Source: Acidobacteriota bacterium
GTDB taxonomy: Bacteria > Acidobacteriota > Blastocatellia > Pyrinomonadales > Pyrinomonadaceae
Direction: 5' to 3'
DNA: 64,000 nucleotides
Assembly: GCA_016716435.1 (NCBI GenBank)
Contig: JADJWI010000003.1
Span: 806,001 to 870,000, forward strand
Shown here in pieces: positions 9,097 through 24,507 of this stretch. Position 1 is the stretch's first letter. Each line of letters starts with the position of its first letter. The translations under genes were made by a program, and so were the position numbers. The notes below the pieces were generated by a model that was given only the letters and a program-made list of their open reading frames with translations, made no database searches and had not been told where the DNA came from.

Positions 9097-9478
9097 AGAA
9101 AACCTCCAAAAAGTTCGGCGTGAAATGCGGAGGGGAACCTGAACAAGAGCCGAAATCTAGTCCAGGCAATAAATTACGTGCAAAACGAGTGTGTTCGTTT
9201 GCAAACAATATCTCAATTCTTATTCTCACGCAAGGTTTTTTTGAAGTGTTAAGAAGCTCATTTCAGCAGACCGTAAGCGGCCCGGATGCTTCGCCACTAC
9301 CCCCAACGCAATGATTCGTTCCTTACTTTATAGTTAAGCAGGTGAGCCGTCATCTGGCGGTGTCTTGGCTAAGCGGCAAAACCCGTTGACGCGGGCTTGC
9401 AACATATCTGCTTATTGGATATTATTGGAAATTTGCTAATTAGCTCTGAAAGCGGCTGGTTGCATTAATTTAAATTAG
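9097..9478. other. Intergenic region upstream of the tRNA-tuf operon
   Basis: A 382-nt non-coding stretch between the divergently transcribed FG-GAP gene and tRNA-Tyr. It is more AT-rich than its surroundings. It holds the minus-strand ribosome-binding site of the FG-GAP gene at its left end and a good sigma-70 promoter (9397-9425) at its right. A 64-codon open frame at 9120-9314 has no ribosome site or recognisable product and was not called. Confidence 0.6.
9397..9425 (+). promoter_or_regulatory. Putative sigma-70 promoter of the tRNA-tuf operon
   Basis: TTGCAA, a 17-nt spacer, then TATTAT (five of six matches to the -10 consensus). The expected start would be near 9432, leaving a leader of about 47 nt before tRNA-Tyr. 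This is by eye only. A competing TTGACG at 9386 has no good -10 at the right distance. Confidence 0.5.
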
Positions 9479-9566
9479 GCATGGGTGGTCGAGCGGTCAA
9501 AGGCAACGGGCTGTAAACCCGTCGGGTTAATTCCCTACGTAGGTTCAAATCCTACCCCATGCACCA
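9479..9566 (+). tRNA. tRNA-Tyr (GTA)
   Basis: Acceptor stem GCATGGG/CCCATGC and anticodon stem-loop ACGGG-CTGTAAA-CCCGT with anticodon GTA. It has a long variable arm as expected for tRNA-Tyr, a T-arm GTAGG-TTCAAAT-CCTAC, and an encoded CCA. First gene of a three-tRNA run leading into tuf, as in the E. coli tufB operon. Confidence 0.95.
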
Positions 9567-9569
9567 TTA

Positions 9570-9645
<76 letters not shown>

Positions 9646-9664
9646 TTAATTTATTTGGGCTTCG

Positions 9665-9739
9665 GCCCGAGTAGCTCAGGGGTAGAGCGCTTCCTTGGTA
9701 AGGAAGAGGTCACGGGTTCAATTCCCGTCTTGGGCTCCA
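9665..9739 (+). tRNA. tRNA-Thr (GGT)
   Basis: Acceptor stem GCCCGAG/CTTGGGC with one G-T pair, anticodon GGT between the CTTCC and GGAAG stem halves, T-loop GTTCAAT, encoded CCA. It precedes tuf by 48 nt, the same arrangement as thrT-tufB in E. coli. Confidence 0.95.
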
Positions 9740-9787
9740 TTTGGTTTTAGCACTCTGATCCGATCAGAGACATTTAAGAGAGAAAAG

Positions 9788-10975
<1,188 letters not shown>

Positions 10976-11040
10976 GATAGCAGTCAGCAGTAAGCAGTGA
11001 GCAGAAACGGTCTGCTCACTGCTAACAGCTCACCGCTTAC
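10976..11040. repeat. Heptamer palindrome between tuf and rpmG (29-7-29)
   Basis: Left arm: GATAGCA, GTCAGCA, GTAAGCA, GTGAGCA plus G (29 nt). Loop AAACGGT (7 nt). Right arm (11012-11040), read on the other strand: GTAAGCG, GTGAGCT, GTTAGCA, GTGAGCA plus G. The arms pair imperfectly but are in exact heptamer register. The innermost 10 bp are perfect. The element fills almost the whole tuf-rpmG spacer. Its architecture matches the elements at 12757 and 14613, although the heptamer sequence differs. Confidence 0.8.
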
Positions 11041-11049
11041 AGAGGTAAT

Positions 11050-11202
11050 ATGCCGAGAGATAACATTATTTTGCAGTGCACGGATTGTAAGGAGCGCAAC
11101 TACGTGACGACCAAGAACAAAAAGAACACGCCGGGTCGGCTGGAGTTCAAAAAGTTCTGTCGCCGTTGTCGCTGCCACACGCTGCACAGAGAAAACAAGT
11201 AA
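11050..11202 (+). CDS. rpmG: 50S ribosomal protein L33
   Basis: A 50-residue protein (MPRDNIILQCTDC to HTLHRENK) of the zinc-binding L33 form. The CxxC pairs Cys10/Cys13 and Cys37/Cys40 make a zinc ribbon. It has the conserved 'NYVTTKNKKNTPGRLEFKKF' core. The start has an AGAGG ribosome site 5 nt upstream, in the 9 nt left between the palindrome and the ATG. A position between tuf and tRNA-Trp/secE is common in many bacterial phyla. Confidence 0.95.
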   Translation: MPRDNIILQCTDCKERNYVTTKNKKNTPGRLEFKKFCRRCRCHTLHRENK

Positions 11203-11269
11203 ATGATGAATGATGAATGATGAATCAAAGCAACGAATTCATCATTCTGCATTCCGAATTCATCATTGG
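11203..11269. repeat. Heptamer palindrome between rpmG and tRNA-Trp
   Basis: Three direct ATGATGA heptamers follow the rpmG stop directly. After a short loop come inverted units, in register, on the right side: AATTCAT, CATTCTG, CATTCCG, AATTCAT, CATTGG. AATGATGAAT on the left pairs with ATTCATCATT on the right. It is a shorter, less regular member of the heptamer-palindrome set in this operon. The fourth left-hand unit is replaced by the end of rpmG. Confidence 0.75.
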
Positions 11270-11273
11270 ACAC

Positions 11274-11349
11274 AGGGGTATGGTGTCAATGGTTAGCATG
11301 GAGGTCTCCAAAACCTTAGGTCCGGGTTCGAGTCCTGGTACCCCTGCCA
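11274..11349 (+). tRNA. tRNA-Trp (CCA)
   Basis: Acceptor stem AGGGGTA/TACCCCT, anticodon loop CTCCAAA with anticodon CCA, T-arm with GGTTCGAGTCC, discriminator G and encoded CCA. Located between rpmG and secE, a common position for tRNA-Trp. Confidence 0.95.
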
Positions 11350-11426
11350 TAAAGTTCTGGGCTCCGTCCGTTTGAGCAGGACAAGTTAGTACGTGCCGGC
11401 GGGCTTTGCGGCCAAGGAGATAGAGA

Positions 11427-11669
11427 GTGTCAGAAACAGCAACCCTGGAAAAGGGCAAGAAAAAAGAAAGCGTTGGCGAATTCATCCAACACACCCGCGA
11501 GGAAATGTCGCGGGTCAGCTTTCCCTCGAGCGATGAGGTCCGAAAGACGACGATCATCGTCATCATCGGGGTCATCTTTTTCGCCATTTTCCTTTATTTG
11601 ATCGATATTTTCTGGGGCTACGTTCTCCAGGGCATAACCTGGGTGTTCAATCAGCTCATCGGTGCATAG
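11427..11669 (+). CDS. secE: Preprotein translocase subunit SecE
   Basis: An 80-residue single-span SecE of the short form. A charged cytoplasmic head is followed by the conserved amphipathic 'FIQHTREEMSRVSFPSSDEV' stretch and one membrane helix (residues 43-65). SecE clamps the SecY channel. The GTG start at 11427 is supported by AAGGAG eight bases upstream. It lies 12 nt upstream of nusG, the near-universal secE-nusG pair. Confidence 0.95.
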   Translation: MSETATLEKGKKKESVGEFIQHTREEMSRVSFPSSDEVRKTTIIVIIGVIFFAIFLYLIDIFWGYVLQGITWVFNQLIGA

Positions 11670-11681
11670 GGATATTTGAAG

Positions 11682-12242
11682 ATGAAGCAGTGGTATTTTA
11701 TCCACACTTATTCGGGGCATGAAAACAAAGTGGTCGAGAGCCTTGCGGCTCGCGTCCGCGATATGGAGCTTGGTGATTTGATCACCTCGATCCTTTTGCC
11801 CAAAAAGCCCGTGCTCGATGTTCGGGGTGGTAAGGAGCATGTCAGCGAGGTGCTGATGTACCCCGGATATGTACTTGTCGAGATCGATTGCGACGAAAAG
11901 GGCAAGGTTCCGGACAATGTGTTTCACGTTATTCGGGCAACGCCGAAGGTAACCGGCTTTCTTGGCGGCAAGGCCCCGACCCCGCTCAGCCACGAAGAGG
12001 TCGAGCAGATCATCCGCCACATGGAAGAGGCGGCGGAGAAGCCGAAACCGAAGTTTACCTACGAGGTCGGCGAGGTCGTCCGGATCAAGTCGGGCCCGTT
12101 CGCGAGCTTTACCGGTAAGGTCGAAGAGGTCAATGAGGACAAAACGACCCTCAAGGTCTCGATCACGATCTTCGGCCGTTCAACGCCTTACGAGCTTACT
12201 TTCCTCGAGGTTGAGAAGGTAACCTTCTCCGAGGACGAATAG
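11682..12242 (+). CDS. nusG: Transcription termination/antitermination factor NusG
   Basis: A 186-residue NusG. The NGN domain begins with 'QWYFIHTYSGHENKV' and carries 'YPGYVLVEI' and 'VIRATPKVTGFLGG'. A linker leads to the C-terminal KOW domain ('GEVVRIKSGPFASFTGKVEEV'). NusG binds RNA polymerase and couples it to Rho or the ribosome. A TTG two codons upstream is also possible, but the ATG gives the usual family start. It continues the secE operon and is followed by rplK. Confidence 0.96.
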   Translation: MKQWYFIHTYSGHENKVVESLAARVRDMELGDLITSILLPKKPVLDVRGGKEHVSEVLMYPGYVLVEIDCDEKGKVPDNVFHVIRATPKVTGFLGGKAPTPLSHEEVEQIIRHMEEAAEKPKPKFTYEVGEVVRIKSGPFASFTGKVEEVNEDKTTLKVSITIFGRSTPYELTFLEVEKVTFSEDE

Positions 12243-12334
12243 GTAGGTTTTACAAGTTTTGAAGACGGCCCGGCATTGGCCGCGAGTTAAATTGAATGAG
12301 GACATTCCCCGCTTTAGGGGATCGTTAATCTAAG

Positions 12335-12762
12335 ATGGCAAAGAAGATACAAGGTTATATCAAATTGCAGATCCCGGCGGGAAGGCCAATCCTGCACCGC
12401 CGATCGGACCCGCGCTCGGTCAGCACGGCGTCAACATCATGGAGTTCTGCAAGGCGTTCAACGCCAAGACGCAGAACGACGACCCGGATATGAAGATCCC
12501 GGTCGTCATTACGGTTTACGCCGATCGCTCGTTCACTTTTGAAACAAAAACGCCGCCGGCAGCAGATCTTTTAAGAAAGGCGTCCGGCATCCCGAAGGGC
12601 TCGGGCAAACCGAACCGCGAAAAAGCCGGCACCATCTCGCGAGACAAGATCCGCGAGATCGCCGAAAAGAAGATGCCCGACCTCAACACGACCAACATCG
12701 AATCAGCGATGAAGACGATCGAGGGAACGGCGAAGTCGATGGGACTAACTGTAGAAGGATAA
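12335..12762 (+). CDS. rplK: 50S ribosomal protein L11 (frameshifted as sequenced)
   Basis: The start MAKKIQGYIKLQIPAG is in one frame and the rest (from about GPALGQHGVNIMEFCKAFN onward) in another. One A is missing at about 12382-12383: GGAAGGCC should read GGAAAGGCC. Restoring it gives AGKANPAPPIGPALGQHG, the standard L11 sequence, and a 142-residue protein of normal length. L11 forms the GTPase-associated centre with the L10-L12 stalk. It is nearly always essential for normal growth, so the break is much more likely a sequencing or assembly error than a real mutation. The stop codon lies inside the first GGATAAA repeat unit. Confidence 0.92.
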
Positions 12763-12821
12763 AGGATAAAGGATAAAGGATAAAGTTTAAGATTTTGTCC
12801 CTGATCCTGCGGACTTTGCCC
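12757..12821. repeat. Heptamer palindrome between rplK and rplA (29-7-29)
   Basis: Left arm is four perfect GGATAAA units plus G (12757-12785). The loop is TTTAAGA (7 nt). The right arm (12793-12821) is decayed: TTTTGTC, CCTGATC, CTGCGGA, CTTTGCC plus C, against an ideal CTTTATC unit. The length and register are exactly those of the element at 10976. The left arm starts inside rplK: its first unit GGATAAA supplies the last Gly codon and the TAA stop. Confidence 0.75.
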
Positions 12822-12864
12822 TGAGGGAGGGAATTGAACATTCCCGCTAACACCTGGAGGTAAA

Positions 12865-13557
12865 ATGAAACGAGGAAAGAAATACCTCGCTGCGCTTGAG
12901 AAGATCGAGCCCGGCAGGAAACATTCGCTTGAAGAGGCGGTCGCAAAGCTCAAAGAGATCGCCTTTGCCAAGTTCGACGAAACGGTCGAATTGACAATGT
13001 GGCTCGGCGTTGACCCGCGTAAGGCGGATCAGCTTGTCCGTGGAACGGTCGTGCTTCCGCATGGCCTCGGCGGAGCTGCAAAGCGTGTGGTCGTTATCGC
13101 TCAGGGCGATAAGATCAAAGAAGCCGAAGAGGCCGGTGCCGATATGGCCGGTGGCGACGATATCGTCGATAAGATCAAAGGCGGCTGGCTTGATTTTGAT
13201 GCGCTGATCGCAACGCCCGATATGATGGGCAAGGTCGGCCAGCTCGGAAAGGTCCTCGGTCCTCGAGGCCTGATGCCCAATCCCAAAACAGGAACGGTCA
13301 CGATGGACGTTAAGACGGCCATCGAAGAGACCAAGGCCGGTAAGGTCGAATACCGCGTCGATAAGACGGGCGTTATTCACTCGCCGGTCGGCAAGGTCTC
13401 GTTTGATGATGCAAAACTGGCCGATAACGCCAAGGTACTCATCACCGCCGTTATCAAAGCGAAGCCGACGACCGCAAAGGGCCGCTACGTTAAGAAGATA
13501 AATCTTGCGGCGACGATGAGCCCGGGCGTTCTGCTCGATGAGCTTAGTTATTCTTAG
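12865..13557 (+). CDS. rplA: 50S ribosomal protein L1
   Basis: A 230-residue L1 of normal length. Conserved segments include 'FDETVELTMWLGVDPRKADQ', 'GTVVLPHGLGG', 'KVLGPRGLMPNPKTGTV' and the C-terminal 'KPTTAKGRYVKKINLAATM'. L1 forms the stalk near the E site and often represses its own operon by binding the mRNA. A good ribosome site (TGGAGG, 6 nt upstream) follows the repeat element. It is 22 nt upstream of rplJ, so the two are translationally close. Confidence 0.97.
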   Translation: MKRGKKYLAALEKIEPGRKHSLEEAVAKLKEIAFAKFDETVELTMWLGVDPRKADQLVRGTVVLPHGLGGAAKRVVVIAQGDKIKEAEEAGADMAGGDDIVDKIKGGWLDFDALIATPDMMGKVGQLGKVLGPRGLMPNPKTGTVTMDVKTAIEETKAGKVEYRVDKTGVIHSPVGKVSFDDAKLADNAKVLITAVIKAKPTTAKGRYVKKINLAATMSPGVLLDELSYS

Positions 13558-13579
13558 TCAGTGAGGTGCGAAAAGAGAA

Positions 13580-14452
13580 ATGAAAACCAGAGAAGTAAAA
13601 CAAAGAGACCTTACCGCCCTCACGGAGTCGCTCCAGACCGCGAAGTCGGCGATGATAGTCAGCTTTCAGGGACTGTCGGTGGCTAAGGACCAGGAATTCC
13701 GAAACAATCTGCGAGCCGCCGGTGCGAAGTACCAGGTGGTCAAGAATACCCTTGCACGCATTGCGGTCAAGGGAACGGATTTTGAACAGGCGAGCGATCA
13801 CCTCAAGGGTGTTACCGCTATCGCCTGGACGGACAGCGATCCGGTCGTACTTGCTAAGGCGATCTCAAAGTTCATGAAAGACAACGCCGACGTCTATAAA
13901 TTCAAGACGGGCGTTGTAGATGGAAAGCTGGTTGACTTTAGTCAGGTTAGCGAGATCGCGAGCCTTCCTTCGAAGGAAGAGCTTATCTCGAAGCTGCTTT
14001 ACGTGATCAATGCTCAGGCGCAGCGTATCGTTACGGTTATCAACGCGGTTCCGCGTGACCTCGCGATCGTGATCAAGCAGATCGGCGATCAGGAAGGCCG
14101 TGCCACGGGAGCTCCCGCGGTTGAGGCCGCTCCGGCTGTCGAAGCAGCTCCGACCGAGGAGACTCCGGCGGAAGCGGCACCGGTTGCTGAGTCAGCACCG
14201 GCTGAAGAAGCTCCGGTAGCGGAAGCAGCTCCGGCAGAGGAAACTCCGGCTGCTGAGGAAGCTTCGGTCGAAGAAGCTCCGGCTGAAGGGGCTCCGGTCG
14301 TTGAGGCTGCTGCCGAAGGCGGTGACGACAACAACGAAGAGGCCGCCGAGGAAGCTCAGGAAACGCGCGAGAATGAACAGGACCCTGGTTCAGAAGAGGC
14401 CGAGCAGGCCGCTGAAGCCGAGGGCGGCGAGGAAGCCGAGAAGTCCGAATAA
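13580..14452 (+). CDS. rplJ: 50S ribosomal protein L10 with long Ala/Pro/Glu tail
   Basis: Residues 1-175 are an ordinary L10. They include 'SAMIVSFQGLSVAKDQEFRNN', 'YQVVKNTLARIA' and the C-terminal L12-binding helix region. From about residue 175 to 290 there is a low-complexity extension of PAxEAAP- and EEAP-like repeats that becomes mostly Glu/Asp/Gly towards the end. L10 is usually 165-180 residues, so this one is about 115 longer. There are no stops or frame changes, and the base composition matches the neighbours. Similar acidic tails on L10 may occur in related genomes but cannot be checked here. L10 anchors the L12 dimers on the ribosomal stalk. Confidence 0.95.
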   Translation: MKTREVKQRDLTALTESLQTAKSAMIVSFQGLSVAKDQEFRNNLRAAGAKYQVVKNTLARIAVKGTDFEQASDHLKGVTAIAWTDSDPVVLAKAISKFMKDNADVYKFKTGVVDGKLVDFSQVSEIASLPSKEELISKLLYVINAQAQRIVTVINAVPRDLAIVIKQIGDQEGRATGAPAVEAAPAVEAAPTEETPAEAAPVAESAPAEEAPVAEAAPAEETPAAEEASVEEAPAEGAPVVEAAAEGGDDNNEEAAEEAQETRENEQDPGSEEAEQAAEAEGGEEAEKSE

Positions 14453-14716
14453 GTTTTAGCCCGGGCGATGCTTTGGCTCGCCCGGGCCGAAAAAGCCGTA
14501 CTCAGGGAAAACGAGCCGGGTGATATGTCAGGTCACCTGTGCTGCTCGGGTTCAGGTGAAAAGGAGATGCACCCGGTTCATTTGGCCCCATGGGTTCTAG
14601 CGGCAAGGCGAGGTAAATAGTGAATCGAAAATAGTGAATAGTTTTTTCTATTCACGATTTACTATTGACCATTTACAACGAGAAAAGAACCCTAAACAGG
14701 AGATAGAGTAAATATC
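14453..14716 (+). other. Long rplJ-rplL spacer with a strong hairpin
   Basis: The spacer is 264 nt. It opens with a GC-rich 9-bp hairpin CCCGGGCGA/TCGCCCGGG (14460-14486) that lacks a T-run. A sequence of about 120 nt rich in short complementary segments follows (GGTGA/TCACC, CCGGGT/ACCCGG), and then the heptamer palindrome at 14613. Structured RNA acting on rplL expression is plausible. No known leader class was recognised. Confidence 0.5.
14613..14676. repeat. Heptamer palindrome between rplJ and rplL (29-6-29)
   Basis: Left arm: GTAAATA, GTGAATC, GAAAATA, GTGAATA plus G. Loop TTTTTT. Right arm, read on the opposite strand: GTAAATG, GTCAATA, GTAAATC, GTGAATA plus G. The inner eight base pairs (GTGAATAG/CTATTCAC) are perfect and the outer ones imperfect. 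Architecture is the same as at 10976 and 12757. The heptamer is again different, although GTnAnnA is shared with the element at 10976. Confidence 0.85.
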
Positions 14717-15109
14717 ATGGCAATCACGAAAGACGACGTAGTCGAATATCTAAAAGGAATGACGCTTCTCGAAGCGTCGGAATTGGTCAAAGAGCTTGAA
14801 GAGGTCTTTGGAGTATCAGCGGCCGCTGCCGCAGCTCCGATGATGGTCGCCGCTGCCGGTGCCGGTGGTGATGCAGGTGCTGCCGCTGAAGAGAAGGATT
14901 CATTTGATGTGGTCCTTGCTTCGCCGGGTGGCAACAAGATCGCCGTCATCAAGGTAGTCCGCGAGATCGTCTCCGGACTCGGCCTCAAGGAGGCTAAGGA
15001 ACTGGTCGACAGTTCTCCGAAACCGGTCAAGGAAGGCGTTTCGAAGGACGAGGCCGAACAGATCAAAGCCAAGCTCACCGAAGCTGGAGCTACGGTCGAG
15101 GTCAAATAA
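14717..15109 (+). CDS. rplL: 50S ribosomal protein L7/L12
   Basis: A 130-residue L12. N-terminal dimerisation domain ('YLKGMTLLEASELVKELEEVFGV'), an Ala-rich flexible hinge (residues 36-60), and the C-terminal factor-binding domain ('NKIAVIKVVREIVSGLGLKEAK', 'VKEGVSKDEAEQIKAKLTEAG'). Several copies bind the L10 helix and recruit translation factors. An AGGAGATAGAGTAAAT sequence upstream provides a ribosome site. Confidence 0.97.
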   Translation: MAITKDDVVEYLKGMTLLEASELVKELEEVFGVSAAAAAAPMMVAAAGAGGDAGAAAEEKDSFDVVLASPGGNKIAVIKVVREIVSGLGLKEAKELVDSSPKPVKEGVSKDEAEQIKAKLTEAGATVEVK

Positions 15110-15521
15110 ATTAATCCTTAGGCCAGGGCCGGTTCCGCTATATTTTTGTGCGGAGCCGGTCCGGCTTTCGGTTTTGTTTGGAGTTTGAGAGAAAGACTGC
15201 TAAACTCTAAGTTTCAGCAACGGTCGGCCGATTTTCAAAAGACCTCTCGGATAGACGTTCAGGGCAAGGGCCCGGCAGAGCAAAAGCGGCATTTTCTCTG
15301 CAGAGCCCGGTACAATTTGGAGAGTGGGTGTCTCTTTTTTCGCGGCACGCTCGTAACAAAACAATCAGCTAAAAGCTGCTTAGAAAGCGGCCGGGGAAAA
15401 TTTTGCCCTGGGCCGCAATTGGTGTCTTCGGACAAAAAAGCAGCAGGAAGTAACAACTTCCGGCGAATTTTAACAAGGCAAACATAAAGCATTTGCAGGC
15501 GAACTGCAACACTTTAACACC
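15110..15521 (+). other. rplL-rpoB intergenic leader
   Basis: A 412-nt spacer without a supported gene. It contains an attenuator-like hairpin right after rplL (15126-15178). Further on is a 6-bp GCAGAG/CTCTGC hairpin around 15275-15304, and at 15387-15416 a GC-rich hairpin with GCGGCC/GGCCGC at its base. The last 60 nt before rpoB are unstructured and A-rich. A 113-codon open frame here (15146-15487) has no ribosome site and no recognisable product. Confidence 0.55.
15126..15178 (+). terminator. Attenuator-like hairpin between rplL and rpoB
   Basis: A 13-bp stem with two G-U pairs (GGGCCGGTTCCGC, 11-nt loop, GCGGAGCCGGTCC), then a T-rich run broken by a few other bases. In E. coli a partial terminator between rplL and rpoB lowers polymerase subunit output relative to ribosomal proteins. 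This hairpin is placed to do the same. The imperfect T-run fits partial rather than full termination. Confidence 0.6.
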
Positions 15522-19976
<4,455 letters not shown>

Positions 19977-19986
19977 TCAGTCGAGA

Positions 19987-20086
19987 AAGTCTTGGAAGTC
20001 TAGACAGTCTAGGAAAAACTAGGTGTCAATAGCAGCAGACTTCCAAGCTTCCTAGACTTCCTAGACTGTCCAGACTGTCTAGACTT
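19987..20086. repeat. Tandem nonamer inverted repeat between rpoB and rpoC
   Basis: The left half has 9-nt units AAGTCTTGG, AAGTCTAGA, CAGTCTAGG. The right half has, on the same strand, GACTTCCAA, GCTTCCTAG, ACTTCCTAG, ACTGTCCAG, ACTGTCTAG, which are complementary to the left units. Together they form a long imperfect hairpin filling nearly all the rpoB-rpoC spacer. It is similar in design to the heptamer elements upstream, but with a period of nine. Confidence 0.75.
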
Positions 20087-20097
20087 ACGGAGATAAA

Positions 20098-24396
<4,299 letters not shown>

Positions 24397-24433
24397 TCGA
24401 TCTTCGAGCCTTCGGGTTCGTTAGCAAAATGGG

Positions 24434-24467
24434 AAAAGCCCCGGCGTTTCGCACGTCGGGGCTTTTT
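24434..24467 (+). terminator. Intrinsic terminator after rpoC
   Basis: Stem AAAAGCCCCG/CGGGGCTTTTT around the internal GCG-TTTCG-CACGT region, followed by T residues. It ends the tuf-rpoC cluster. Because A- and T-runs flank it on both sides, it probably also ends the convergent M13 peptidase transcript. Confidence 0.88.
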
Positions 24468-24507
24468 GCTTAGATCGAGGCGAGTCCGGAAACTGGCCGT
24501 TGATCGC

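Noticed and set aside
9120..9314. 64-codon open frame upstream of the tRNA operon
   Set aside because: No ribosome site and no resemblance to a known protein; the region is better explained as regulatory.
10976..11269. CRISPR-like array in the tuf-tRNA-Trp spacers
   Set aside because: Units are 7 nt with no spacers between them and no cas genes in the window.
12370..12440. Programmed frameshift in rplK
   Set aside because: No slippery heptanucleotide or downstream structure of the usual kind, and L11 is not known to be recoded; a missing base in an A run fits better.
15146..15487. 113-codon open frame in the rpoB leader
   Set aside because: It runs through hairpins of the leader and has no ribosome site.
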